DNA from: Streptomyces griseoluteus
GTDB taxonomy: Bacteria > Actinomycetota > Actinomycetes > Streptomycetales > Streptomycetaceae
Direction: 5' to 3'
Assembly (NCBI GenBank): GCA_000717735.1
Contig: JOBE01000056.1
Span: forward strand, 1-41,843
DNA: 41,843 bases
Below the pieces are notes generated by a model, which was not told the DNA's origin, ran no database searches, and saw nothing but the letters and a program-made list of their open reading frames with translations. Each line of letters begins with the position of its first letter. Within the stretch, counting starts at the first letter, position 1. Below are positions 30,710 to 39,474 of this stretch, piece after piece. Position numbers and translations under genes: made by a program.

Positions 30710-32422
30710 ATGTCTCCCTGGCACGATAACTTCGCCCCGCCCTGCCCTCCCGCTCCCACTCCTTCCGGCCAAGGAGAGTGCGTCATCAACGCGTCCAGCC
30801 CCCCTGCCGTAGAACTGCACGGCATCACCAAGCGATTCCCCGGCGTCGTCGCCAACAAGGACATCGCCATCACGGTCCGCAAGGGCACCGTGCACGCCCT
30901 CATCGGCGAGAACGGTGCCGGCAAGTCGACCCTCATGAAGATCCTCTACGGCATGCAGAAGCCCGACGAGGGCACCATCGCCGTCGACGGCGAGCAGGTC
31001 ACCTTCTCCAGCCCCGGTGACGCCATCGCGCGCGGCATCGGCATGGTGCACCAGCACTTCATGCTCGCCGACAACCTCACCGTCCTGGAGAACGTCGTCC
31101 TCGGCGGCGAGAAGCTCTACGGCATCGGCGCCAAGGCGCGGCGGAAGATCCAGGAGATCTCCGACGCGTACGGCCTCGGGGTCCGCCCCGACGCCCTCGT
31201 CGAGGACCTCGGAGTCGCCGACCGCCAGCGCGTGGAGATCCTCAAGGTCCTCTACCGCGGCGCCAAGATCCTCATCCTCGACGAGCCGACCGCCGTGCTC
31301 GTCCCGCAGGAGGTCGACGCGCTCTTCGACAACCTGCGCGAGCTCAAGTCCGAGGGCCTGACGGTCATCTTCATCTCGCACAAGCTGGGCGAGGTCCTGA
31401 AGGTCGCCGACGACATCACGGTCATCCGCCGGGGCACCACCGTCGGCACCGCCGACCCGCGGACCGCCACCACCAAGCAGCTCGCCGAGCTGATGGTCGG
31501 CAGCGAGCTGCCCTCGCCGGAGACCCGCGAGTCGACGGTCACCACCGTCCCCATGCTCAAGGTCGAGAACCTGACGCTGGTCGAGAGCGGAGTCGCGGCC
31601 GCCCCGCTGACGACCGCCGCCCCGCCGGACCCGTCGAAGAGCGCCACCGTCCACGAGGAGGTCGTGGGTGGCCGCAAGCTCCTCGACGACATCTCCCTCA
31701 CGATCCACAAGGGCGAGATCCTCGGCATCGCGGGCGTCGAGGGCAACGGACAGACCGAGCTCATCGAGACGCTCATGGGCATGTCCACCCCCGACGCGGG
31801 CGTCATCAGCCTCGACGGCCGGGACATCTCCAAGGTCTCGGTGCGCAAGCGCCGCGAGGGCGGCATCGGGTACATCCCCGAGGACCGCCACCGCCACGGC
31901 CTGCTCCTCGAGGCCCCGCTCTGGGAGAACCGCATCCTCGGTCACGTCACCGAGGCGCCCAACTCCAAGCGCGGCATCCTCAACCCCAAGGCCGCCCGCA
32001 AGGACACCGAGCGGATCGTGCGCGAGTACGACGTGCGCACCCCCGGCATCGACGTGACCGCGGCCTCGCTCTCCGGCGGCAACCAGCAGAAGCTGATCGT
32101 CGGCCGCGAGATGAGCCACGGCCCGAAGTTCCTGATCGCCGCCCACCCCACCCGCGGTGTGGACGTCGGCGCGCAGGCGCAGATCTGGGACGCGATCCGC
32201 GACGCGCGCCGCGAGGGCCTCGCGGTGCTGCTGATCTCCGCCGACCTCGACGAGCTGATCGGCCTCTCCGACACCCTCCGGGTCATGTACCGCGGCAAGC
32301 TCGTCGCCGACGCCGACCCCGCCACCATCACGCCCGAGGAGCTGGGCTCCGCCATGACCGGCGCGGCCAGCGGTCACCTCGAAGGCAACGAAGAGCAGCC
32401 CGAAGACGGTGACGCCCGATGA
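30710..32422 (+). CDS. nucleoside/simple-sugar ABC transporter ATPase with two nucleotide-binding domains
   Basis: Up to 570 residues. Domain 1 (about 33-265) is complete: Walker A GENGAGKST, Q-loop region, Walker B ILILDEPTAVLVP and H-loop FISHKL. Domain 2 (about 280-530) is degenerate: Walker A reads GVEGNGQTEL without the usual GKS/T, and the Walker B region reads FLIAAHPTRGVD. This is normal for the BMP-linked/MglA branch. Start: ATG 30710 has no ribosome-binding site and begins a Pro-rich, unlike-protein stretch. AAGGAG (30771-30776) points with ideal 8-base spacing to an ATC codon at 30785 (INASSPPAVELHG), which may be the real, rare start. It overlaps the first permease by four bases (ATGA). 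Confidence 0.9.
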   Translation: MSPWHDNFAPPCPPAPTPSGQGECVINASSPPAVELHGITKRFPGVVANKDIAITVRKGTVHALIGENGAGKSTLMKILYGMQKPDEGTIAVDGEQVTFSSPGDAIARGIGMVHQHFMLADNLTVLENVVLGGEKLYGIGAKARRKIQEISDAYGLGVRPDALVEDLGVADRQRVEILKVLYRGAKILILDEPTAVLVPQEVDALFDNLRELKSEGLTVIFISHKLGEVLKVADDITVIRRGTTVGTADPRTATTKQLAELMVGSELPSPETRESTVTTVPMLKVENLTLVESGVAAAPLTTAAPPDPSKSATVHEEVVGGRKLLDDISLTIHKGEILGIAGVEGNGQTELIETLMGMSTPDAGVISLDGRDISKVSVRKRREGGIGYIPEDRHRHGLLLEAPLWENRILGHVTEAPNSKRGILNPKAARKDTERIVREYDVRTPGIDVTAASLSGGNQQKLIVGREMSHGPKFLIAAHPTRGVDVGAQAQIWDAIRDARREGLAVLLISADLDELIGLSDTLRVMYRGKLVADADPATITPEELGSAMTGAASGHLEGNEEQPEDGDAR

Positions 32423-33537
32423 TGAAATTCGACAAGGACAAGCTGATCCTGGGCGCCGCGGGGCCGGTGCTCGCGCTGGTCTCCTCGTTCGTGCTCACCG
32501 TCCTGGTGCTGCTCGCGACGGGTCTCGACCCGATCGAGCCGATCACGCTGATGATCGACAACGCGGCGTTCTCGGACATCCAGGTCCTGATCGTCAACCA
32601 GACCGGGATCTACTACCTGGCAGCCCTGGCCGTCGCCATCGGCTTCCGGATGAACCTGTTCAACATCGGTGTCGACGGTCAGTACCGGCTCGCCGCGATG
32701 GTCTCGGCCCTCGTCGGCGCCTCGATCGAGCTGCCCGGCCCGCTGCACATCCTGCTGATCGTGGTCGTCGCGATGCTGACCGGTGCCTTCTGGGCCGGTA
32801 TCGCGGGCATCCTGAAGACCACCCGCGGTGTCTCCGAGGTCGTCTCGACGATCATGCTGAACGCCATCGCGACCTCGCTGGTGGCCTGGCTGATCCTGCC
32901 GAAGAACTTCGGCTTCCAGCCGGAGGGCTCGAACAACCTCACCACCGGTGAGATCGCCGAGTCCGGCTGGTTCCCCGGCATCGACATGGGCGAGGGCAAC
33001 GGAGTCATCTACGGCTTCACGTTCGTCGCGCTCGCCCTCGGCGTCGTCTACTGGTTCGTCCTCAACCGCACCCGGTTCGGCTTCGACCTGCGCGCCACCG
33101 GCGCCAGCGAGACCGCCGCCCAGGCCAGCGGCGTCGACGCCAAGAAGATGGTCCTCACCTCGATGCTCATCTCGGGCGGGCTCGCCGGCCTCGCCGGCAT
33201 GCCGACGCTGCTGGGCGAGTCCCACACGTACAGCCTGGACTTCCCCGTCGGTGTCGGCTTCACCGCCATCACCATCGCCCTGCTCGGCCGGAACCACCCG
33301 GTCGGCATCTTCTTCGCCGCGCTGCTCTTCGCGTTCCTCGACAAGGCCTCCTCGTCGCTGGACACCGAGGGCTACCCGAAGGAGATCACCAAGATCATGC
33401 AGGGCATCATCGTGATCGCGGTCGTCGTCTCCTACGAGCTCGTCCGCCGTTACGGCCTCCGCCGCCAGCAGCAGAAGGTCGGCGAGGAACTCGCCGCCGG
33501 CGGCGCCATCAAGACCGACAAGGAGGTCTCGGCATGA
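32419..33537 (+). CDS. nucleoside ABC transporter permease 1
   Basis: 372 residues with eight to nine membrane segments. The branched-chain/nucleoside permease signatures are AVAIGFRMNLFNIGVDGQY, GVSEVVSTIMLNAIA and the EAA-like loop LRATGASETAAQASGVDAKKM, which contacts the ATPase. The C-terminal region is VGVGFTAITIALLGRNHPVGIFFAALLFAFLD. It pairs with the second permease to form the channel for the substrate bound by the BMP lipoprotein. Overlaps at both ends (ATGA with the ATPase gene, ATGA with the next permease) show tight coupling. Confidence 0.94.
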   Translation: MMKFDKDKLILGAAGPVLALVSSFVLTVLVLLATGLDPIEPITLMIDNAAFSDIQVLIVNQTGIYYLAALAVAIGFRMNLFNIGVDGQYRLAAMVSALVGASIELPGPLHILLIVVVAMLTGAFWAGIAGILKTTRGVSEVVSTIMLNAIATSLVAWLILPKNFGFQPEGSNNLTTGEIAESGWFPGIDMGEGNGVIYGFTFVALALGVVYWFVLNRTRFGFDLRATGASETAAQASGVDAKKMVLTSMLISGGLAGLAGMPTLLGESHTYSLDFPVGVGFTAITIALLGRNHPVGIFFAALLFAFLDKASSSLDTEGYPKEITKIMQGIIVIAVVVSYELVRRYGLRRQQQKVGEELAAGGAIKTDKEVSA

Positions 33538-34796
33538 GCACCGGCACTGTCACCAAGCCGAGCGCCGCGCCCAAGGGCGGCGGACGCCGCAAGCTCACCC
33601 TGCCGTGGATCATGCTGATCGTCGCGGCCGGTCTCCTGCTCTTCTCCCTCGTCAGGGCCGTCTCCGGGGCCGACGACCTCACCTCCGTGGGCCAGGTCTC
33701 CGGCGCGCTCCAGCTCGCCGTCCCGATCGGCCTCGCCGGTCTCGGCGGTCTGTGGGCCGAGCGCGCGGGCGTCGTCAACATCGGCCTCGAAGGCATGATG
33801 GTGCTCGGCACCTGGTTCGGCGCCTGGGCCGGCTACCAGTGGGGCCCCTGGGTGGGCGTCCTCCTCGGCCTCCTCGGCGGCGCGCTCGGCGGTCTGCTGC
33901 ACGCGATCATCACCGTCACGTTCAACGTGAACCACATCGTCTCCGGTGTGGCGATCAACATCCTCGCGGTCGGCTTCACCCAGTACCTGTCGAACTTCAC
34001 GTTCGCCGAGGCCGAGGGTGGCTCCTCCAAGCAGTCCCCGCGCATCGACCAGATCACCAAGATCACGATCCCAGGCTTGTCCGACTGGCTGCAGGACCTC
34101 CAGCAGAAGCACTGGTTCCTGATCTCCGACCTGGCCGGCATCCTCGGTGGCCTCGTCACCAACCTGTCGCTGCTCACGCTCGTCGCCCTGCTGCTGATCC
34201 CGGCCACCTGGTGGCTGCTGTGGCGTACGGCCTTCGGCCTGCGGCTGCGTTCCTGCGGTGAGAACCCGGTCGCGGCCGAGTCCCTCGGCGTGAACGTCTA
34301 CAAGTACAAGTACATCGCCGTCACCGTCTCCGGCGCCCTCGCCGGCCTCGGCGGCGCGTTCCTCGCGATCGTCGCCACCGGCATCTACCAGGAGGGCCAG
34401 ACCGGCGGCCGGGGCTACATCGGTCTCGCCGCGATGATCTTCGGCAACTGGATGCCCGGCGGCATGGCGCTCGGCGCGGGCCTCTTCGGCTTCACCGACA
34501 GCCTCAAGCTCCGCGGCGGTGCCGAGAACGTCCACGCGCTGCTGCTGCTCGTCGCCCTGCTCCTGGTGATCGCCGCGCTCTGGCAGCTGTACAAGAAGAA
34601 GTACGTGGCCGGTGTGGTCGCGGCGGCCTTCTCCGTCAGCTTCTTCCTCTGGTACGGGCTGACCGACGAGGTCCCGAGCCAGTTCGTCGACGCGGCCCCG
34701 TACATCACCACCCTGCTCGTGCTCGCCCTGTCGGCGCAGCGCCTCAGGATGCCGAAGGCGGACGGACTGCCGTACCAGAAGGGCCAGGGCAAGTGA
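33534..34796 (+). CDS. nucleoside ABC transporter permease 2
   Basis: 420 residues, eight to ten membrane segments. Family motifs: GGLWAERAGVVNIGLEGMMVLG near the N-terminus, NVNHIVSGVAINILAVGFTQYL, the EAA-type loop LRSCGENPVAAESLGVNVYKYKY, and GRGYIGLAAMIFGNWMPGGM. The C-terminal quarter adds two extra helices (about 345-400) and a hydrophilic tail. It overlaps the stop of permease 1 by four bases, and its own stop overlaps the start of cytidine deaminase by four bases (GTGA), linking import directly to metabolism. Confidence 0.94.
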   Translation: MSTGTVTKPSAAPKGGGRRKLTLPWIMLIVAAGLLLFSLVRAVSGADDLTSVGQVSGALQLAVPIGLAGLGGLWAERAGVVNIGLEGMMVLGTWFGAWAGYQWGPWVGVLLGLLGGALGGLLHAIITVTFNVNHIVSGVAINILAVGFTQYLSNFTFAEAEGGSSKQSPRIDQITKITIPGLSDWLQDLQQKHWFLISDLAGILGGLVTNLSLLTLVALLLIPATWWLLWRTAFGLRLRSCGENPVAAESLGVNVYKYKYIAVTVSGALAGLGGAFLAIVATGIYQEGQTGGRGYIGLAAMIFGNWMPGGMALGAGLFGFTDSLKLRGGAENVHALLLLVALLLVIAALWQLYKKKYVAGVVAAAFSVSFFLWYGLTDEVPSQFVDAAPYITTLLVLALSAQRLRMPKADGLPYQKGQGK

Positions 34797-35197
34797 CGCC
34801 CTCGCACTCCGAGGCCGACTGGGAGGCCCTGCGGGTCACGGCCAGGGACGCCATGTCCCGGGCGTACGCCCCGTACTCGGGCTACCCGGTCGGCGCGGCG
34901 GCCCGTGTCGACGACGGCCGGGTGGTCTCCGGCTGCAACGTGGAGAACGCCTCCTTCGGCCTGGGCCTGTGCGCCGAGTGCGGGCTCGTCTCGGCGCTGC
35001 AGGCGACCGGCGGCGGCCGGCTGACCCACTTCGTCTGCGTGGACGGCCGGGGCGAGTCCCTGGTCCCGTGCGGCCGGTGCCGGCAGCTGCTCTACGAGTT
35101 CGGGGGCCCCGAACTCGTCCTGGAGACCCCCGCCGGGTTCCTGACCCTGGCCGAGATGCTGCCGCAGGCATTCGGCCCGGACCACCTGTCGAAGTAA
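34793..35197 (+). CDS. cdd: cytidine deaminase
   Basis: 134 residues from GTG 34793, the short homotetrameric type. It hydrolyses cytidine or deoxycytidine to uridine or deoxyuridine plus ammonia. The zinc site is C60-A-E62 (GLCAECG) together with C93 and C96 (VPCGRCRQL), Glu62 being the proton shuttle. The substrate-binding segment APYSGYPVGAA and GCNVENASFG are typical. Coupled by a GTGA overlap to permease 2, it processes imported cytidine at once. Its neighbour thymidine phosphorylase continues the pathway. Confidence 0.97.
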   Translation: MTPSHSEADWEALRVTARDAMSRAYAPYSGYPVGAAARVDDGRVVSGCNVENASFGLGLCAECGLVSALQATGGGRLTHFVCVDGRGESLVPCGRCRQLLYEFGGPELVLETPAGFLTLAEMLPQAFGPDHLSK

Positions 35198-35250
35198 TCC
35201 TCGGAGCGACCCTTCCGGCACGATGGAGGGGTCGCTCCCCCTTTCCCTCT

Positions 35251-35262
35251 CTATGCGCGTAG
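35251..35262 (+). promoter_or_regulatory. nucleoside-regulon operator candidate 3, upstream of thymidine phosphorylase
   Basis: CTATGCGCGTAG, a 12-bp palindrome with one mismatched pair, 14 bases before the deoA ATG and ahead of its AGAGG ribosome-binding site. It implies a separate promoter for deoA. Confidence 0.6.
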
Positions 35263-35276
35263 AAAGAGGCACCACC

Positions 35277-36554
35277 ATGGACGTCATCTCCGTCATCCGC
35301 ACCAAGCGGGACAAGGGCGAGCTGAGCCCGGAGCAGATCGACTGGGTCATCGACGCCTACACCCGCGGCGCGGTCGCCGACGAGCAGATGTCCGCCCTGG
35401 CCATGGCCATCCTCCTGAACGGCATGAACCGCGCGGAGATCGCCCGCTGGACCGCGGCCATGATCGCCAGCGGCGAGCGCATGAACTTCGACTCGCTCTC
35501 CCGCCCCACCGCCGACAAGCACTCCACCGGCGGCGTGGGCGACAAGATCACCCTCCCGCTCGCCCCGCTCGTCGCCGCCTGCGGCGCGGCCGTCCCGCAG
35601 CTCTCCGGCCGGGGCCTCGGCCACACCGGCGGCACCCTCGACAAGCTGGAGTCCATTCCCGGCTGGCGCGCCCTGCTCTCCAACGAGGAGATGCTGCACG
35701 TCCTCGACACCACCGGCGCGGTCATCTGCGCGGCCGGCGACGGCCTGGCCCCCGCGGACAAGAAGCTGTACGCGCTCCGCGACGTGACCGGCACGGTCGA
35801 GGCGATCCCCCTGATCGCCAGCTCGATCATGTCCAAGAAGATCGCCGAGGGCACCGGCTCCCTGGTCCTCGACGTCAAGGTCGGCACCGGCGCCTTCATG
35901 AAGAACATCGAGGACGCCCGCGAGCTCGCCTCGACGATGGTCGGCCTCGGCACCGACAGCGGCGTGAAGACGGTGGCCCTGCTCACCGACATGTCCACCC
36001 CGCTCGGCCTCACCGCGGGCAACGCCCTCGAGGTCCGCGAGTCGGTCGAGGTCCTCGCGGGCGGCGGCCCGGCGGACGTCGTCGAGCTGACCATCGCGCT
36101 GGCCCGAGAGATGCTCGCCGCGGCCGGCATCAAGGACGCGGACCCGGCGAAGGCGCTGGCCGACGGCTCGGCCATGGACCACTGGCGCCGGATGATCGCG
36201 GCCCAGGGCGGCGACCCGGACGCGACCCTCCCGGTCGCCCGCGAGCAGCACGTCGTCACGGCTCCGTCCTCCGGCGTCCTCACCCGCCTGGACGCGTACG
36301 ACATCGGCATCGCCGCCTGGCGCCTGGGCGCGGGCCGCGCCCGCAAGGAGGACCCGGTGCAGGCGGGCGCGGGCGTCGAGCTCCACGCGAAGCCGGGCGA
36401 CACGGTGACGGCGGGCCAGCCGCTGCTGACCCTCCACACGGACACCCCGGAGAAGTTCGACTACGCCATGAAGTCCCTGGACGCGGCGTGGGACATCGCT
36501 CCGGAGGGCACGGCGTTCACGGCGAACCCGATCGTCCTGGACCGCATCGCCTGA
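35277..36554 (+). CDS. deoA: thymidine (pyrimidine-nucleoside) phosphorylase
   Basis: 425 residues from ATG 35277, set by AGAGG upstream; a longer frame would run through the operator. It splits thymidine or deoxyuridine with phosphate into base and deoxyribose-1-phosphate. Signatures: phosphate site KHSTGGVGDKITLPLAPLVAACG, LSGRGLGHTGGTLDKLESIPG, the motif LYALRDVTGTVEAIPLIASSIMSKKIAEGT, and DVKVGTGAFMK. Length is normal for the family. The C-terminal domain has a lipoyl-like fold segment (GVELHAKPGDTVTAGQPLLTLHTD). It has its own operator-like site and is followed by a 19-bp terminator. Confidence 0.97.
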   Translation: MDVISVIRTKRDKGELSPEQIDWVIDAYTRGAVADEQMSALAMAILLNGMNRAEIARWTAAMIASGERMNFDSLSRPTADKHSTGGVGDKITLPLAPLVAACGAAVPQLSGRGLGHTGGTLDKLESIPGWRALLSNEEMLHVLDTTGAVICAAGDGLAPADKKLYALRDVTGTVEAIPLIASSIMSKKIAEGTGSLVLDVKVGTGAFMKNIEDARELASTMVGLGTDSGVKTVALLTDMSTPLGLTAGNALEVRESVEVLAGGGPADVVELTIALAREMLAAAGIKDADPAKALADGSAMDHWRRMIAAQGGDPDATLPVAREQHVVTAPSSGVLTRLDAYDIGIAAWRLGAGRARKEDPVQAGAGVELHAKPGDTVTAGQPLLTLHTDTPEKFDYAMKSLDAAWDIAPEGTAFTANPIVLDRIA

Positions 36555-36579
36555 GGCGTATGCGTCCGACGCCTTCGCG

Positions 36580-36619
36580 GTGGAACGGGACCGGTGGACC
36601 TCCACCGGTCCCGTTCCAC
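36580..36619. terminator. bidirectional terminator between deoA and the HAD gene
   Basis: A perfect 19-bp stem (36580-36598 with 36601-36619) with only 2 unpaired bases at the tip; convergent genes on both sides. Confidence 0.9.
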
Positions 36620-36632
36620 GTGCTGGGGCCGT

Positions 36633-37283
36633 TCACGTGACGAGCAGCCCCACCAGCTCCCGCATGTCGTCGAAGACCACCGTGTGCGGGCCCATCAGCC
36701 GGTCCGCGCGCGTCAGCCCGCCGCAGTAGCCGAAGGCGCGCATCCCGGCCGCGCGGGCCGCCTGCACGCCGTACGGGCTGTCCTCCACCACCGCGCAGCG
36801 CTCCGGCGGGACGCCCATCGTGGCCGCCGCGTGCAGGAAGAGGTCCGGCGCCGGCTTGCCCCGGGAGACGTCGCGGGCGCTGAACACGCGGCCCTCGAAG
36901 CGGTCGAGGAGACCGGTCCGGCCCAGGTTCTTGCGGATGGAGGCGTGGCTGCCGTTGGAGGCGAGGCAGTACGGGACGTGGAGCGCGTCCAGGACGTCGG
37001 TGACGCCCTCGACCGCCGTCAGCTCGGCGTCCAGCGCGTCCTCGTACCGCTGCTTGAAGGGCGCCTGCCAGTCGGGTCCGAGCGGCCGGCCCCGGCGTTC
37101 CTCCACGATCGTGGTGAGCATCGCGTGGGAGGAGCCGACGAAGTACTCGACGACCTCCTCCTCGGTGAACTCCGCCCCGAGGGACGCGAACACCTCACGG
37201 TCCACCCGGCAGTAGATCCGCTCGCTGTCCACCAGAACGCCGTCGCAGTCGAAGATCACCAGTTCGATAGGCTCATGAGTCAT
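36633..37283 (-). CDS. HAD-superfamily hydrolase, beta-phosphoglucomutase-like
   Basis: 216 residues. Motif I FDCDGVLVDSE (Asp12 nucleophile, Asp14 acid), motif II CLASNGSHAS, motif III GKPAPDLFLHAA and motif IV VVEDSPYGVQAARAAGM are all present, with a small helical cap between motifs I and II (residues about 20-85). This is the class of sugar-phosphate phosphatases and mutases (YcjU, GphP, DOG-like). Next to deoA a sugar-phosphate substrate such as deoxyribose phosphate is conceivable but unproven. A leaderless -10 TAGGCT lies seven bases before the ATG. It is convergent with deoA. Confidence 0.9.
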   Translation of the reverse strand: MTHEPIELVIFDCDGVLVDSERIYCRVDREVFASLGAEFTEEEVVEYFVGSSHAMLTTIVEERRGRPLGPDWQAPFKQRYEDALDAELTAVEGVTDVLDALHVPYCLASNGSHASIRKNLGRTGLLDRFEGRVFSARDVSRGKPAPDLFLHAAATMGVPPERCAVVEDSPYGVQAARAAGMRAFGYCGGLTRADRLMGPHTVVFDDMRELVGLLVT

Positions 37284-37346
37284 GATCGGCAGCCTAACGA
37301 AACGGGTCCGCGATGAGTTCCGGGTCCCGGGGCGGTCTCAACGGAC

Positions 37347-37622
37347 GTGGACACCAGTCAACCGCTTGTCGTGACCCTGCCCGCCCGCCCCACCCGGGAC
37401 GAGGTGGCCCGGCTCTGTGCCGAGCTCGCCGCCGCCCCGCCCGGTGAGGTGCTCTGCGAGGTCGGTGCCCTCGCGCCCGCCGACCTCGCGGCCGTCGACG
37501 CCCTGGCCCGGCTGAAGCTCGCCGCCGGGCGCCGGGGCCACCGGATCCGCTTCCACGGAGCAGGGCCCGACCTACGGGCCCTGCTCCTCCTGACGGGAAT
37601 CGACGGAACCCTAGGCCTCTAG
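37347..37622 (+). CDS. STAS-domain-like protein with degenerate phosphorylation site
   Basis: 91 residues from GTG 37347, a single STAS fold: [78 protein letters not shown] proteins are anti-sigma antagonists switched by phosphorylation of a Ser in a D-S-S-G loop. At that place this protein reads AAVDA, with no Ser or Thr, so it is probably not controlled by phosphorylation. It is divergent from the HAD gene and overlaps the end of the convergent sigma gene by 12 bases. A link to that sigma factor is conceivable. Confidence 0.8.
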   Translation: MDTSQPLVVTLPARPTRDEVARLCAELAAAPPGEVLCEVGALAPADLAAVDALARLKLAAGRRGHRIRFHGAGPDLRALLLLTGIDGTLGL

Positions 37623-38582
37623 TCGGGCCGGCAGGTCGAAGAGCGGGAACCAGCGCTCGGTGTCCAGGAAGAAGTCCATCCCCGCGACCTTCCCGTCCCG
37701 CAGTTCCAGGACGATGAGCGCCCACGGGCTGAAGCCGCCCGCCGGGTCCGGGTGGTACTGGGCGAACGCCGGCGAGCCGTTGGCCACGGTCGGCACCAGC
37801 TTCGAGCCGGAGCAGACCTCGCCGACGCCCAGCATCCAGCCCACGATGTCGTCGTGCCCCTGGAGCCAGAGGTCGTACGGCGGCATGGACATGGTCGCGT
37901 CCTCGTGGAGGAGCGCGGTGAGCGCCTTCATGTCGTAGCCCTCGAAGGCCGCCACGTACCGCTCCAGGAGCGCCTTCTGCTCCTCGTCGAGGGGGTTCGC
38001 CGGGTCGGAGGTGGCCGGGGCCTGCTCGGCCAGGGTCGCGCGGGCCCGCTGGAGCGCGCTGTTGACCGAGGCGACGGTGGTGTCGAGGAGCTCCGCGACC
38101 TCGCTCGCCTTCCAGGCGAGCACTTCGCGCAGGATGAGCACCGCCCGCTGCTTGGGCGGCAGGTGCTGGAGCGCGGCCACGAACGCGAGCCGCACGGTCT
38201 CCCGGGAGACGGCCGTCTCCGCCGGGTCGGCGACCGAGGGCAGGACCCGCCCGTCGGGGATCGGCTCCAGCCAGGTGATCTCCGGCTGCTTGACGAGCTG
38301 TGCCTGTGCGACCGGCGTCGGCGAGGTCAGGTCCATCGGCCGTGCTCTCTTGTTGCCGGCGTTCAGCGCGTCCAGGCAGACGTTGGTGGCGATCCGGTAC
38401 AGCCAGGACCGCAGCGAGGAGCGGCCCTCGAAGGTGCCGATGGCCTTCCAGGCCCGCACCATCGTGTCCTGTACCGCGTCCTCCGCCTCGAAGGAGGATC
38501 CGAGCATCCGGTAGCAGTAACCGGTCAGCTCCCTGCGGTACTTGTCGAGTTCGTCGGTCGTCGCGGTCGCGGCGTCACTCAT
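37611..38582 (-). CDS. ECF-type sigma factor with C-terminal SnoaL-like domain
   Basis: 323 residues from ATG 38582; GTG 38591 three codons earlier has a slightly better G-rich lead. Sigma region 2 ([59 protein letters not shown]) is followed by a linker with WLEPIPDG, and region 4 ([51 protein letters not shown]). A SnoaL-like domain fills the last 120 residues ([31 protein letters not shown] ... ). This matches the TIGR02960/ECF41-like class, where the SnoaL tail acts as a built-in regulator and no separate anti-sigma is needed. Targets unknown. Confidence 0.92.
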   Translation of the reverse strand: MSDAATATTDELDKYRRELTGYCYRMLGSSFEAEDAVQDTMVRAWKAIGTFEGRSSLRSWLYRIATNVCLDALNAGNKRARPMDLTSPTPVAQAQLVKQPEITWLEPIPDGRVLPSVADPAETAVSRETVRLAFVAALQHLPPKQRAVLILREVLAWKASEVAELLDTTVASVNSALQRARATLAEQAPATSDPANPLDEEQKALLERYVAAFEGYDMKALTALLHEDATMSMPPYDLWLQGHDDIVGWMLGVGEVCSGSKLVPTVANGSPAFAQYHPDPAGGFSPWALIVLELRDGKVAGMDFFLDTERWFPLFDLPARLEA

Positions 38583-38601
38583 CGGGTCCACACCCCACTC
38601 A

Positions 38602-38636
38602 CCCCTCACCGGTACCCGTTCGGCGCCGGTGAGGGG
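38602..38636 (-). other. inverted repeat between the L,D-transpeptidase and sigma genes
   Basis: Arms 38602-38612 and 38626-38636 pair over 11 bp with a 13-base loop. It lies after the transpeptidase stop and just before the sigma start on the same strand; it is either a terminator or a site controlling the sigma gene. Confidence 0.55.
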
Positions 38637-38665
38637 AAAGTACCGCAGCGGACTGACAGTCGTGG

Positions 38666-39373
38666 TCAGGTTCCCGGCTTGCGTCCGTAGACGAAGACGT
38701 CGTCGCCGTTCCTGAGCAGGTTCCAGTACGCCTTCGCGTCGGCCGGGCGCATGTTGACGCAGCCGCCGGAACCCGGCGGGTTCCACATGGACTTGGTGGT
38801 CGAGTGGAAGGCCTGGCCGCCGTCGAAGAACTGCGAGTACGGCATGGAGACGTTGTAGATCGTCGACCAGTGGTTGATGTTCCGCCAGTAGATCTTCTTC
38901 GAGCCGGTACGGGTCTCGGTGCCGTCCTTGCCCGTGCGCACCGGCACGGGACCGTACTTGAGGCGGGAACCGTCCTGGATCCAGCTCAGCTGGCGGGTCA
39001 GGTCGACGCAGGCGATCCGGCCCCGGTTGGTCGGGCAGGTGCCCGCCCGGTTGGGGGTGGTGCCGGCGGCCTTCTGCTGGAGCATCGTGTTCATCGTGCG
39101 CCAGGTGAGCGGCCCGGCGTACCCCATGGTCGGGGTGATGCCGTGCTTGCGCTGGAAGGCCTGGATGGCCTGACAGTCGCCGAGCGACTGGCGCCCGTCG
39201 ACGGTCCGCCCGAGGAACTTCTCCACCTGCTTCTGGTACGGCCCCGTCGTCACGTTGCAGGACGCCGCCTGCGCCGGAGCCGCACCGAGCGCGATCGTCA
39301 TCGGCACCACCATCGAGGTGAGGCCGGCCGCGATTCCCGCTCTTCTGCCTATGTGACCAGTGATTCTCTTCAT
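38666..39373 (-). CDS. secreted L,D-transpeptidase with a Gly in place of the motif His
   Basis: 235 residues from ATG 39373, with AAGGGGGAG nine bases upstream. The Sec signal peptide ends at about AAPAQA-A (residue 37). The N-terminal region (38-105) is a peptidoglycan-binding-like domain with a Cys39/Cys67 pair. The YkuD domain (about 118-235) has His190 ([13 protein letters not shown]) and the active-site segment GSGG-C205-VNM. In most family members that segment is SHGC; here Gly replaces His. Cys205 and His190 remain, so activity is plausible. It is the second L,D-transpeptidase in this window, but unlike the first it is not a lipoprotein. Confidence 0.9.
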   Translation of the reverse strand: MKRITGHIGRRAGIAAGLTSMVVPMTIALGAAPAQAASCNVTTGPYQKQVEKFLGRTVDGRQSLGDCQAIQAFQRKHGITPTMGYAGPLTWRTMNTMLQQKAAGTTPNRAGTCPTNRGRIACVDLTRQLSWIQDGSRLKYGPVPVRTGKDGTETRTGSKKIYWRNINHWSTIYNVSMPYSQFFDGGQAFHSTTKSMWNPPGSGGCVNMRPADAKAYWNLLRNGDDVFVYGRKPGT

Positions 39374-39382
39374 GATCGTCAA

Positions 39383-39468
39383 CTCCCCCTTGAGTCCTAT
39401 GACTTGTGACGTCCGGGGGAGCGACTCGGTTGCAGTGGATTTCAGGCGGAATCCGAGGCGGAATCCGG
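39383..39468 (-). repeat. inverted repeat and 12-bp tandem repeat upstream of the second L,D-transpeptidase
   Basis: CTCCCCC and GGGGGAG (39383-39389, 39415-39421) form a 7-bp inverted repeat that could pair with the transpeptidase ribosome-binding site. Beyond it, GGCGGAATCCG(A/G) occurs twice in tandem (39445-39456, 39457-39468). Confidence 0.5.
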
Positions 39469-39474
39469 TCGGGA

